Positions 8,913 to 20,620 are shown, counted from the first letter of the stretch. The stretch: DNA of 64,000 nucleotides from Oreohelix idahoensis (GCA_024509875.1 JAMPIV010008051.1:1-64000), one strand, 5' to 3'. The notes: generated from the sequence alone by a model not told the origin. Translations and numbers: made by a program.

Positions 8913-10605
8913 CCCTTCAGAGACTCCCAGGAACTATACAGGCCAGTTATGCTTGTCCCTTCAGAGACTCCCAGAAACTATACAGGCCAGTTATGTTTGT
9001 CCTTTCAGAGACTCCCAGGAACTATACAGGCCAGTTATGTTTGTCCTTTCAGAGACTCCCAGGAACTATACAGGGCAGTTTGTTTGTCCCTTCAGAGACT
9101 CCCAGGAACTATACAGGGCAGTTACGTTTATCCCTTCAGAGACTCCCAGGAACTATACAGGCCAGTTATGCTTGTCCCTTCAGAGACTCCCAGGAACTAT
9201 GCAGGGCAGTTATGCTTGTCCCTTCAGAGACTCCCAGGAACTATACAGGGCAGTTATGTTTGTCCCTTCAGAGACTCCCAGGAACTATACAGGGCAGTTA
9301 TGCTTGTCCCTTCAGAGACTCCCAGGAACTATACAGGGCAGTTATGCTTGTCCCTTCAGAGACTCCCAGGAACTATACAGGGCAGTTATGTTTGTCCCTT
9401 CAGAGACTCCCAGGAACTATACAGGGCAGTTATGCTTGTCCCTTCAGAGACTCCCAGGAACTATACAGGGCAGTTATGCTTGTCCCTTCAGAGACTCCCA
9501 GGAACTATACAGGCCAGTTATGCTTGTCCCTTCAGAGACTCCCAGGAACTATACAGGCCAGTTATGCTTGTCCCTTCAGAGACTCCCAGGAACTATACAG
9601 GCCAGTTATGCTTGTCCCTTCAGAGACTCCCAGGAACTATACAGGCCAGTTATGCTTGTCCCTTCAGAGACTCCCAGGAACTATACAGGACAGTTATGCT
9701 TGTCCCTTCAGAGACTCCCAGGAACTATACAGGACAGTTATGCTTGTCCCTTCAGAGACTCCCAGGAACTATACAGGACAGTTATGCTTGTCCCTTCAGA
9801 GACTCCCAGGAACTATACAGGCCAGTTATGTTATCCCTTCAGAGACTCCCAGGAACTATACAGGCCAGTTATGCTTGTCCCTTCAGAGACTCCCAGGAAC
9901 TATACAGGCCAGTTATGCTTGTCCCTTCAGAGACTCCCAGGAACTATACAGGGCAGTTATGCTTGTCCCTTCAGAGACTCCCAGGAACTATACAGGCCAG
10001 TTATGCTTGTCCCTTCAGAGACTCCCAGGAACTATACAGGCCAGTTATGCTTGTCCCTTCAGAGACTCCCAGGAACTATACAGGCCAGTTATGCTTGTCC
10101 CTTCAGAGACTCCCAGGAACTATACAGGGCAGTTATGCTTGCTTGTCCCTTACAGTTAGACTCTCAGGAACTATACAGGGCAGTTATGCTTGTCCCTTCA
10201 GAGACTCCCAGGAACTATACAGGCCAGTTATGCTTGTCCCTTCAGAGACTCCCAGGAACTATACAGGCCAGTTATGTTTGTCCCTTCAGAGACTCCAAGG
10301 AACTATACAGGGCAGTTATGCTTGTCCCTTCAGAGACTCCTAGGAACTATACAGGGCAGTTATGCTTGTCCCTTCAGAGACTCCCAGGAACTATACAGGG
10401 CAGTTATGCTTGTCCCATCAGAGACTCCCAGGAACTATACAGGACAGTTATGCTTGTCCCTTCAGAGACTCCCAGGAACTATACAGGGCAGTTATGCTTG
10501 TCCCTTCAGAGACTCCCAGGAACTATACAGGGCAGTTATGCTTGTCCCTTCAGAGACTCCCAGGAACTATACAGGGCAGTTATGCTTGTCCCTTAAGAGA
10601 CTCCC
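8911..10605. repeat. 44-bp minisatellite, array 1, about 38 copies
   Basis: Units of 44 bp contain cccttcagagactcccagga followed by actatacaggscagttatgc and ttgt. Variation is low: g or c at one position, occasional a, and rare unit defects near 9065 and 9828 and at 10138-10170. Since 44 leaves remainder 2 on division by 3 and no unit contains a stop, all three forward frames stay open for over 400 codons. Each frame encodes the same 44-residue repeat in a different phase. There is no evidence of translation. The array stops at 10605 against a LINE and resumes at 15421. Confidence 0.97.
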
Positions 10606-11682
10606 CTCTCCACATGTAAGCCTACCTTGCCGTGGTTGGAGAGCTTGAGCGCCCCAATGATCCCGGGAGCTATGCCGGCGGGAGTTTTACTCCTGGCAGG
10701 GTCACCCAAGCCGGACAGGTCCTGGGTGAGGGGCCAGACTAAATGGGCTGAGGAGTGGGTGGAACCCTATAGGTGTAGATGCAGAACCCACCGGCGAGTG
10801 GTACATGCTCTGGTCTGCACCAATCCACCCCCACTTCATGGGTTAAATGCTTTCTTGCCTCATTCTTCACTGTTTGTCGTCTATCACGCCCACGGCGACC
10901 GTTGCCTCAATTGGCTGTGTGTGGTGTACCCGGAAACGGGGCCTCCCAGCACTGAGGCACAGTTAAGTCCCCGATGTCACTTATCGGTGCAGAATTGAGA
11001 GAGATGGCTGAGCATCACAATCCCCCTGTGTTGCAGCATGATGAGAACCCAGCATTGCACACTGAGCTTGGGGGGATCACTTGGGCACCAGACTTAATAC
11101 TGGCTCTTGACTGGATGGCCGCATGCAGGAGATTTCTACAATGGAGGGTTGGCAGGTGGTGGGTATCTGGAAGTGGCTCTGTGCAGGACGTGAGGATTCC
11201 TTGGGAGAGCCCAAAACCAGAGCACAGCATTGTGCAAGCTCTGCATAGTTGGAGAGCCCCCTGGATGACGGGGAATGCACAGTGTGCTACCCCACCTATC
11301 CCCAACTGCTAACTTAGAACCAGAAGTGGGGTCCTCTGTATGCGTGCCAGGCCAGGATAAAACGCCTGGGAAAGAGACTGGAGCTCAGAACTCCCTAACT
11401 CAAAGTTGCAGGATGGCAGAAAAGCCACGGGAAAGACAGGGCTATTTTGAAGATAACGCAACCATATTTTCACCATACGAGCTCGGACGCCGCCTCGGTA
11501 AACAAGGTCCGCGCAGAGCAGTGACACCCCCAGGCTGCTTGCGAATAGTCTACTACTGGGAACATAAACAGATTAGGGATGAGCCCACTCTCCCGTTGAG
11601 CAGGTGCTAAAGTCGTAGATACTGGGCCAGAAGGCGCACCGGAAACCACAGTATCATGCAACTCGCTTTTTTTTTTTTTTCT
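10606..11682 (+). other. LINE 5' region (UTR, no ORF1 seen)
   Basis: Begins ctctccacatgtaagcctac, then ttgccgtggttggagagctt and ggagctatgccggcgggag. I associate that block with the 5' ends of several I-group and related LINEs, from memory. It is GC-rich compared with its surroundings. No gag-like ORF1 with CCHC knuckles is readable; the short open frames overlap each other in different phases. It may contain the internal promoter. An ATG at 11683 after a run of T opens a frame leading toward the endonuclease, but that frame shifts near 11810. Confidence 0.55.
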
Positions 11683-11716
11683 ATGGAGAGTACACCGTCA
11701 AATAAATCTCGTTCTG

Positions 11717-13816
11717 GTGCTCGCCCTGTGGAGCTCCACCAGGCAGGTGCAGTGCCGGGCTCTGAGCCTCGACAGAGCCCACCCTCAGCTACTGGAGGAC
11801 CCTCTAGACCGTCTTGTGGAGTCAGCAGACGGCGGAGGAGAACTACTGACCAAAACAAAACAGAAAAAAGAGAAACCCAGAGTGCCACTTGTCATAATGC
11901 ACTGGAATGCAGAGGGAGTGAACAGCAAGCAGGCTGGATACAGCAAAAAGACAGAGCTGGAAAACATCTTGTATGAGAAGCAAGTCAGTGTTTGCTGTAT
12001 CCAAGAGACTCACTTGAAAGCAGATCAAACCTTTAAAATAAGGGGATATCAATGCTTCAGATCCGACAGAAAAGATAGACGAAAAGGAGGAGTACTTACT
12101 CTTGTAAGGAATAACATTCCTGCACACGAAAGGAAAACCTTCATGGATGGAGCAGAATATCAGCTGCTGCAGATAAAGGTAGACAAGATGGAAATAGAAC
12201 TCCTGAACTATTACTGTCCGAACAACAAACCTCTGAGTCTCAGCTCTATACAGGTACCAGCCACCAACTTTATAGCAGTTGGAGACTTTAATAGCCACTC
12301 CCAGAGCTGGGGCTATAACCATCTGGATCACAGAGGTGAAGAGGTTGAAACTTGGCAAGATGATCACTCCCTAATCCTAGTCAATAATGCCACAGATACT
12401 CCTACCTTCTACTCCAGAGGATGGCACACAACTTCAACACCAGATATTGCCTTCTCCACACCAGATATAGCTGGATCTATTAGTAGAGAAGTAGGAGATC
12501 AACTAGGGGGAAGCGACCATCGCCCAATCTTTCTTACTGTCCAGAGTGCAACTCTCAGTACAGGCCCAGCCATTACAAGATGGAACTACAAAAAAGCCAA
12601 CTGGGGTTTATTCAGGCATCAGGTGAACACGCTGCTGTCTACCCTCAAGGTACAGAACCGAGATATTAATGAAGTGGTAAAAGACTTCAACAGATGCATA
12701 CTACAAGCTGCAAAAGAAACCATTCCCAAAGGATGCCGGCGTAACTACATACCATACTGGTCCAGCACACTCCAAGAACGTCAGGAAGCTATGGACAAGG
12801 CTAGAAAGAACGCAGAGTCTCAGCCTTCACTTGAAACTCACAACAAATGGAAAAAGGCTGTAGCAGAGTTTCAGAGAACAAAGCTAGAAGAAAAACGGAA
12901 AAGCTGGAGAACTAAAACGGCATCGCTGAACCTTGAGAAAGACGGCAGGAAACTTTGGAGATTAGTCAAGTCTCTAAATGAAGAGCGTTCCTCACCAAGG
13001 CAGACTATCACATTGGATGAAGGTGGCAAACTTTTCAGAGGAAAACAAGCTGCAGACTTGTTTGCTAGAAGATACAGTTCAGAAAGCAACTTACCCATTA
13101 ACATAGACCATCAGAGAGAGATAAGAAAAGAAATACTGGCAACCATGGGACAGACAGATACTCCTGCCCCAATGAGGGAACCCATCACACTAGGAGAACT
13201 ACAGAAGGCTATTTCCAAGCTTAAGTTTCAAAAGTCACCCGGCCCAGACAAAATCAGCAACGAAATGCTAGTAAATCTGAGCTCAGCAGCAAAGACAAAA
13301 CTGCTTGAGATATTCAACCACAGCTGGTTGAAAGGAACGGTACCCCAAGTATGGAGAGAAGCCATCACAATACCCATACTAAAGAAAGGGAAATGTAAGA
13401 CCGAGGCTGCAAGTTACCGGCCAATCAGTCTCACAAGCTGTGTTGGGAAGACTATGGAGCGAATAGTCAGCCACAGATTGAAATGGTATTTAGAGTCTGA
13501 GCAGATCCTGGTGCCGGAACAAGCTGGATTTAGAGAATGCTACAGTATAGAAGACCAAGTTACTTACTTGTCTCAAGCAATAGAAGATGCCTTTCAGGAG
13601 AAGAAAAAGGTCCTAACGATCTGGGTCGACTTCAAGCAGGCCTTTGACAGGGTGTGGAAAGATGGCCTCATTGCAAAACTTGGGAGAGGTGGAATCCAAG
13701 GCAACATGATGAAATGGATCCAGTCATACTTGCATAACAGGAGACTAGAGTCACTCTTGACGGTCTGCAGAGCAGAAAAGTGTTGCTCCATCAGGGGGTA
13801 CCTCAAGGAGGAGTAA
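11717..13816 (+). pseudogene. LINE ORF2, part 1: endonuclease and RT N-terminal half
   Basis: A 699-codon frame. Residues 58-275 form an AP-endonuclease-like domain: WNAEGVNS near 63, catalytic QETHL at 96-100, VGDFNSHSQSWG around 188-199 and GSDHRPIFL at 265-273. Residues 300-480 are the charged linker. RT motifs follow: SPGPDKISNEML near 507-518, SYRPISLTSCVGKTMERI near 566-583, EQAGFRECYSIEDQV near 601-615 and motif A VDFKQAFDRVW with Asp638 and Asp644. The frame ends abnormally just before the QGVPQGG box because a single base is missing or added near 13741-13750. The first residues (before about 45) are probably read from the wrong frame. The encoded enzyme would nick target DNA and prime reverse transcription. 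Confidence 0.9.
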
Positions 13817-15420
13817 TTTCCCCTACACTCTTCCTTGTTTACATCAATGACCTGGTGAAAGATCTCCCTGCAGGAGTGAAAGCTGCCTTATATGCAGATG
13901 ACCTAGTACTCTGGTGCGCTGATGAAAATGTCACCACAGCAAATTATAGAATGCAGCGGGCAGCAGACATGCTAGTGTCATGGGCAGAGAAATGGCTTAT
14001 CACAATAAACACAGACAAAACCTCCACAACACTGTTCTCCCTCGCCCCCAAGGATAAATCAGCTAACATACACCTAGGGACAACCGTGATCAAGGAAGAA
14101 AGCTACCCCACCTATCTTGGGGTGACATTTGACCAAAGGCTTACATGGAATAAGCATATTGAAAATGCAGAAGGAAAGTCCCGAAGACGACTAGGCATAC
14201 TCAGAAAATTGGCAGGTACCAACTGGGGAGCAAATGAACGAAATCTAAAGAAGATTTATAGTGGAGTAATAAGACCACACTTAGAGTTTAGCTCAGCAGC
14301 ATGGTCATCAGCTGCTAACTCACATCTGCAGTCCTTGGACAAGGTGCAAAATCAAGCTCTCAGGCTCATTACAGGAGCCATGAAAACTACACCAATAACA
14401 GAGATGCAGAAGGTTGCTGGATTACAGACATTGTCCCATAGAAGAGACACAAAGACCATGATCCAGATGGAAAAGTACAACAGTATGCCAACGCACCCAA
14501 TGAAGGCAAGACTAGATGATCTGGCATTGGGACGTCTAAAGCGTAGCAGCTTTGTGCATCGGGGAAAAAGACTTATAAGACAGCATCAAGAAGACCTATC
14601 TATGAAGACAACACCACTGAAGCCCACCCTATACCCTGTACCATGGGAGCAGGCCAGCAGTGCCCTCCAAATTAATACGTCGGTCAGTGGTCTCACAAGT
14701 GGATGTGAGTATAATGATCTGCAAAAACGAACTGCTACATTGAGTATGATCCAAGAAAGCTATCCCGATCAATCATGGATACATGCCTATACAGATGGAT
14801 CAGCAACTAATGCTGTTAGGAATGGAGGTGCCGGTATCTTTATCTCATATCCTGACAACCACTATGAGACTAGGCACATTCCCACTGGTAAATTCTGTTC
14901 CAACTATACAGCTGAGGTTCGAGCTCTAGAGCAAGCTGCAAATATGATTTATAACACCAACTCTGACTGCCACCAGGTAGTCATCCTCACAGATGCACTG
15001 TCTGTCCTGCAAGCTCTCAAGGGTGGTAAACTCCCGCATCTGAGAAATGAACTAAACAAGGTAGCTGCCAAAAAGAGAACCATACTTCAGTGGGTACCAT
15101 CTCATTGTGGTGTACCCGGAAATGAAAAGGCAGATAAACTTGCAAAAAAGGGAGGAGAATGTGAACAAGAAGATAATGAAGTCACATACTTTGAGAAAAA
15201 GAGAGCTATCCAGACTATAAGAAGAGAACAGAACCAACCCAAAGACGACTATCACACTCTCGACCGGCAGGGACAGATAACTATTTTTCGACTCAGGACA
15301 GGGCATAACAAACTGAATAAACACATGCACAAGTTACGATTGTCTGCTTCACCACTGTGCACATGTGGATTAAACGAACAAACTGCTGAGCATGTTCTAC
15401 AGGACTGTCCTCTGTTACAG
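13780..15420 (+). pseudogene. LINE ORF2, part 2: RT palm/thumb, RNase H, C-terminal CxC-H-C
   Basis: Continues part 1 in another frame. LLHQGVPQGGVISP opens it, the catalytic YADD lies at residues 38-41, and the thumb spans about 100-260. RNase H follows with TDGS (Asp339), AEVRAL (Glu379), LTDALS (Asp405) and PSHCGVPGNEKAD (His442, Asp452), so all catalytic residues are present. A Cys-x-Cys, His, Cys motif at 527-543 (CTCGLNEQTAEHVLQDC) is typical of I- and Jockey-group C-termini. At 15421 the frame leaves LINE sequence and runs on as 44-bp satellite until 15852, producing a hybrid open frame. The native C-terminus is missing. Start at 13780 is formal only; no real initiation is expected there. 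Confidence 0.9.
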
Positions 15421-16107
15421 GAGACTCCCAGGAACTATACAGGCCAGTTATGCTTGTCCCTTCAGAGACTCCCAGGAACTATACAGGCTAGTTATGCTTG
15501 TCCCTTCAGAGACTCCCAGGAACTATACAGGCCAGTTATACTTGTCCCTTCAGAGACTCCCAGGAACTATACAGGCCAGTTATGCTTGTCCCTTGTCCCA
15601 GGAACCCAGGCTAGTTATGCTTGTCCCTTCAGAGACTGCCAGGAACTATACAGGCCAGTTATACTTGTCCCTTCAGAGACTCCCAGGAACTATACAGGTC
15701 AGTTATGCTTGTCCCTTCAGAGACTCCCAGGAACTAAAAGGGCAGTTATGCTTGTCCCTTCAGAGACTCCCAGGAACTATACAGGACAGTTATACTTGTC
15801 CCTTCAGAGACTCCCAGGAACTATACAGGGCAGTTATGCTTGTCCCTTCTGAGACTCCCAGGAACTATACAGGCCAGTTATGCTTGTCCCTTCAGAGACT
15901 CCCAGGAACTATACAGGGCAGTTATGCTTGTCCCTTAAGAGACTCCCAGGAACTATACAGGACAGTTATGCTTGTCCCTTCAGAGACTCCCAGGAACTAT
16001 ACAGGGCAGTTATGCTTGTCCCTTCAGAGACTCCCAGGAACTATACTGGACAGTTATGCTTGTCCCTTCAGAGACTCCCAGGAACTATACAGGACAGTTA
16101 TGCTTGT
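15421..16107. repeat. 44-bp minisatellite, array 2, about 15-16 copies
   Basis: Same unit as array 1, on the other side of the LINE, and somewhat more variable: internal deletions near 15590-15615 (cccttgtcccaggaaccc) and 15735, a ctgagact change at 15849 and a tactgg change near 16045. After the last unit the sequence changes to gtgtaaggggtttaag. Greater divergence at this outer edge is usual for array ends. Confidence 0.95.
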
Positions 16108-16693
16108 GTAAGGGGTTTAAGTTATATAAGGGCTTGTGTTATGATCTATACTGACAAATTGTGTTTTGCTGCATGCATTGTAGCTTGTTGATGTTGTCGT
16201 TGTTGTCTGGTTTGATGATTTATTTATATATGGCACAACCAGCTGATCCTTTGCTCATAGGTTCAGCCATTGTAACAAGATGGTGGAGGCTCCAGGGGGA
16301 TGTAGTGGTGATATACTATGTTTGCTGATGATGGCAAATTGGTAGGTCAGGCTTATACAGATGGCCGACAAAAGGTGTGTGGGTGAGTAGATACTAATGC
16401 GTGCAAATGCTTGTAGTTCATGTAAGTCAGTGACAATCACACACACCAAAATATGCACATCATAGTCAGAAAATATTGGAACTGCAAGTGACATTGATCA
16501 CAGTTTTTAATACGCCACAATAATGAATGTTCACATCACCAAATACACTGTCACAAGCATAGTTCATAGCTCGTCATGAAAGTAACGACAAATCAATATC
16601 TGTATAAAGTACAAATGGCGCCTATATGTACCAGCCGTTCCCTGGCTCAGCAGTACTATAAATAATCTCTTTGACTTCTCCAATAATCAGTAT
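16108..16693. other. No recognisable feature
   Basis: No coding exon, RNA gene or repeat copy could be identified. Confidence 0.4.
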
Positions 16694-16936
16694 ATAAGCC
16701 GCATGAGTGGCGGGCTTCCATATAATATGCTCTGTGTTTCCTCTGACAAACAAGTCATATAATTCTTTGCCAATATAAGCCGCATGAGTGGCGGGCTTCC
16801 ATATAATATTCTCTGTGTTTCCTCTGACAAACAAGTCATATAATTCTTTGCCAATATAATCCACATGAGTGGCTGGCTTCCATATAATATTCTCTGTGTT
16901 TCCTCTGACAAATAAATCATGTAAATCTTTGGCAAG
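16694..16936. repeat. 81-bp tandem repeat, 3 copies
   Basis: Units start at 16694, 16775 and 16856 (ataagccgcatgagtggcgg, ending in ttctttgccaat). The third unit has about ten substitutions. The period is a multiple of 3, so minus-strand frames appear repetitive (KNYMTCLSEETQ). No known protein is involved. Confidence 0.9.
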
Positions 16937-17538
16937 ATAACAATATCCATATACTCATAAACTCTCCTCCGCACCAGGAGAAAGTCACCTCAATATCAGC
17001 CAACCATCTTGGGCTGGTAGTATCATAATACAAAAAGTCTTGGCTACAAAAAATAGTTTAAAGGGGTATTTTTACCTTCCCTGTCATCCAAGAATAAACC
17101 ACAATAAACGTACGCCATCCTTGGCTCTCAGAAATATGTCAGAATAATAGCCGGGGAAAAACTCTCAAACATTCTTATCACACAGAGGACTTCGTTCCCT
17201 GATTACACAGGCTGAGAAAAATGGCTGACCTCCCTGGTCAAGCGCCCAAAAATAACTGTCACGAGATATTGCATATCAGTTCCCGCCAGATCATTCACGC
17301 ATGCGCGAATAATCGTGTGATGTGAGTTTAGCTCACACGAGCTAACCTTCTCGAAAACTGTTCAAGAAAATCTTAAATGACCAAATAGCAAGTCAAGGGA
17401 GACAACAACTAAATCAAACCTGTCTCAAAAAATATTATAACCTGTTAACTCCCTTAGACCATAGTATAAACAAGTTACATCGAAAGCTAAAACAAACCGA
17501 CTTTAACAGCCATCCTTATCTTAAATTGTTTTAGAATA
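16937..17538. other. No gene seen; small inverted repeat
   Basis: No coding family recognised. An 8-bp perfect inverted repeat tcgtgtga/tcacacga with a 12-base loop lies near 17313-17340. Confidence 0.4.
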
Positions 17539-19097
17539 TTAGTTTACTGCCAGTGTGCTGACTGAACTATTAGTTTATTGCCTGTGTGCTGACTGGACTG
17601 TTAGTTTACTGTCTGTGTGCTGACTAGACTATTAGTTTACTGTCTGTGTGCTGACTGGACTATTAGTTTACTGCCAGTGTGCTGACTGGGCTATTAGTTT
17701 ACTGTCTGTGTGCTGAGTGGACTATTAGTTTACTGTCTGTGTGCTGACTGGACTATTAGTTTACTGCCAGTGTGCTGACTGGACTATTAGTTTACTGCCA
17801 GTGTGCTGACTGGACTATTAGTTTACTGTCTGCGTACTGACTAGACTATTAGTTTACTGTCTATGTGCTGATTGGAATGTTGGTTTACTGTCTGCATGCT
17901 TACTGGACTATTAGTTTACTGCCTGTGTGCTGACTGGACTATATTAGTTTACTGTCTGTGTGCTGATTGGACTATTAGTTTACTGTCTGTGTGCTGATTG
18001 GACTATTAGTTTACTGTCTGTGTGCTGACTGGACTATATTAGTTTACTGTCTGTGCCGACTGGAGTATTTGTTTACTGTATGCGTGCTGACTGGAGTGTT
18101 TGTTTACTGTCTGCGTGCTTACTGGACTATTATTTTACTGCCTGTGTGCTGACTGGACTATTAGTTTACTGTCTGTGTGCTGAGTGGACTATTAGTTTAT
18201 TGTCTGTGTGCTGATTGGACTATTAGTTTACTGTCTGTGTGCTGACTTAACTATTAGTTTACTATCCGTGTGCTGAGTGGACTATTAGTTTACTGTTTGT
18301 GTGCTGACTGGACTATTAGTTTAATGTCTGTGCTGACTAGAGTGTTTGTTTACTGTCTGTGTGCTGACTGGAGTATTTGTTTACTCTCTCTGTGCTTACT
18401 GGACTATTAGTTTACTGTCTATGTGCTGACTGGACTATTAGTTTACTGTCTGTGTGCTGACTAGAGTATTTGTTTACTGTCTGTGTGCCGAGTGGACTAT
18501 TAGTTTACTGTCTGTGCGCTGAATGGACTATTAGTTTACTGTCTGAGTGCTGACTAGAGTATTTGTTTACTGTCCGTGTTCTGACTGGACTATTAGTTTA
18601 CTGTCTGTGTGCTGATTGGACTATTAGTTTACTGTCTGCATACTGACTGGACTATTAGTTTACTGTCCGTGTTCTGACTGGACTATTAGTTTACTGTCTG
18701 TGTACTGATTGGACTATTAGTTTACTGTCTGCATACTGGCTGGACTATTAGTTTACTGTCTGTGTGCTGATTGGACTATTAGTTTACTGTCTGTGTGCTG
18801 ATTGGACTATTAGTTTACTGTCTGCATACTGACTGGACTATTAGTTTACTGTATGTGTGCTGACTGGACTATTAGTTTACTGTCTGTGTGCTTACTGGAC
18901 TATTAGTTTACTGTCTGCATTCTGACTGGACTGTTAGTTTACTGTCTGCATTCTGACTTGACTATTAGTTTACTGTCTGCATTCTGACTGGACTATTAGT
19001 TTACTGTCTGCATGCTGACTGGACTATTAGTTTACTTCCCTGCGTGTTTACTGAACTATTAGTTTACTGTCTGCATACTAACTGGAGTGTTTGTTTA
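17539..19097. repeat. 31-bp minisatellite, about 50 copies
   Basis: About 1.56 kb of 31-bp units containing ttagtttactgtctgtgtgc followed by tgactggacta. It is unrelated to the 31-bp array at 1200. Units differ at several sites (gccagtgtg, gtctgcata, gagtgtttg) and a few are 33 or 28 bp. The array has many stops in all frames. It is the longest old-looking array in the window. Confidence 0.95.
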
Positions 19098-19189
19098 GAC
19101 CAGTGATAGGCTTTAGACCAGCGATAGGCGATCTGTGAATGGTAGGAATGTACTTTAGAAACTGAGCTTCCTAAACATCTATCTTGATG

Positions 19190-19445
19190 AAGCGTCCGAT
19201 TGACAGAGTGGTTAGAGGTCTGATCTCTCACGGCAAAGGTGCCAGGTTCAAATCACAGTACTGACATGCTTAAGTCTACCCAGCTGTAAATGGATACCTG
19301 ACATTGTTAGGGAAGGAAAAGACAGCAAGGAAGGAAACTGGTCACCCCAGCTGGACCTAGCAAGGTGAAGTCTCCAACACTTCACTCGAATCACTCCCCT
19401 ACAGCAGTATTTGCTATGGGACTACCTTTTTTTAACCTTGATAAA
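19190..19445 (+). mobile_element. tRNA-derived SINE, full-length
   Basis: The head resembles a tRNA: an A-box-like tgacagagtgg at 19201-19211 and a B-box-like ggttcaaatc at 19245-19254, spaced as an RNA polymerase III type 2 promoter. The stem-loop order recalls Ser or Leu tRNAs. A 3' body follows (ggtgaagtctccaacacttc, cctacagcagtatttgct) and then a run of T. A second, headless copy is at 764-893. Mobilisation would depend on a LINE partner, which is not identified. Confidence 0.8.
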
Positions 19446-20144
19446 ATCATGTCTGTAGAGTTAGGTGGAAAATCAGTTTATACTTTAGAATAAACAGTTT
19501 TAAGATGTCTGTTCACATTACCTGTCATGACAATTAAAAGTGATGGCTGCCTAGAACAGTAAACACACACATTAAAAGAAAGTATTGTTCTCATTCACAG
19601 TGAAAAATTTAGGTGTTTCTGTTTTGTTTGCACTCATTCTTGCACATTTTCATGTACAAATGTGTTAAAAGTTTACATACAGGCACGTGTACACATTATG
19701 TCATAAAACAAATAACCTCAGTCACTAACTGAACAGAAAGAGTACAAAATGCATGTTCAAAACAATGACACTTTCAGGCAGAAACTTTCAGACTACTTAT
19801 AAGTTCAAGAGTGCAGCTGGGATCTCTGCCAGGTAATCTGCTTCCTGCAATTCCGTCAAAGAAGCATTGGAAAATTCAAACTAAAGTGATATTTTACAGA
19901 ATGTTAACTTCACTTCAAAGAAACGACCACATTCCTGTCTTATGTAGTTCATGAATAAAGTGAATGTTTGTAAGCGAGTTCATGAGTTTTCACTGAGAAT
20001 GTGGCAAAAATAATTTTAATGTTGGAGATACTGTGCTTCTAAATGTCAATGAGAAAGGGTTAGTCTGATATTTCCTGAGCTGAAAAATTCTTTCATTATT
20101 CCCCTTTGTCACCTAGAGATCCTTGTCTGGAGCATACTTCTATA
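19446..20144. other. No recognisable feature
   Basis: AT-rich unique-looking sequence with no coding or repeat signal that I can name. Confidence 0.4.
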
Positions 20145-20620
20145 GTAGTGCTATATTTTCTGCTTGTTCCTATAGTTCTGCTTTATGTTCTGCTTGTTTC
20201 TATAGTTGTGCTGTATTGTCTGCTTGGTTCTATAGTTGTGCTATATTGTCTGCTTGTTTCTAAAGTTGTGCTATATTGTCTGCTTGTTTCTATAGTTGTG
20301 CTATATGGTCTGCTTGTTTCTATAGTTGTTCTATATGGTCTGCTTGTTTCTATAGTTGTGCTGTATTGTCTGCTTGCTTCAATAGTTCTGCTATATGGTC
20401 TGCTTGCTTTTATAGTTCTGCTAGATGGTCTGCTTGTTTCTATAGTTGTGCTATATGGTCTGCTTGCTTCTTTAGTGCAATATGGTCTGCTTGTGTGTAT
20501 AGCTGTGTTATATTGTCTGCTGTTTCTTTAGTTGTGCTATATTGTCTGCTTGTTTCTATAGTTGTGCTATTATTGTCTGCTTATATCTGTAGTTTTGCTA
20601 TTATTGTCTGCTTGTTAACT
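20145..20620. repeat. 30-bp minisatellite, about 16 copies
   Basis: Units of 30 bp (tctgcttgtttctatagttg plus tgctatattg). The period is a multiple of 3, so the plus frame 20106-20531 reads as a hydrophobic decapeptide repeat, LLVSIVVLYC. The composition is what the repeat forces, and no real membrane protein is implied. Confidence 0.95.

Larger units (their letters stand above)
10606..15420 (+). mobile_element. I-group non-LTR retrotransposon inside the 44-bp satellite
   Basis: A 4.8-kb element with a 1.1-kb GC-richer 5' region and a single long ORF2 encoding AP-like endonuclease, reverse transcriptase, RNase H and a C-terminal CxC-H-C motif. RNase H after the RT places it in the I superfamily (Ingi, Nimb or relatives; Nimb-type elements are known from snails). 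Satellite flanks both ends. The 9 bases gagactccc are present on both sides (10597-10605 and 15421-15429), which looks like a target duplication. The 3' end is abnormal: the element stops inside the ORF, with no 3' UTR and no A-rich tail. A one-base indel near 13745 breaks the ORF. Confidence 0.9.

Noticed and set aside
8829..10648. Three long overlapping plus-strand open frames (up to 547 codons) suggesting a repetitive protein gene
   Set aside because: All three frames are open only because the 44-bp unit has no stop in any phase; there is no start context, no other domain and no sign that one frame is favoured.
11015..12367. Minus-strand frames over the LINE
   Set aside because: Shadows of the plus-strand LINE with no protein character.
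19201..19254. A functional tRNA gene
   Set aside because: A and B boxes are present but the acceptor and anticodon stems do not close properly, and the 3' body is shared with another copy, so it is a SINE head.
20106..20531. Hydrophobic repeat frame resembling a multi-pass membrane protein
   Set aside because: A by-product of the 30-bp minisatellite; two frames are open and both are pure repeat.
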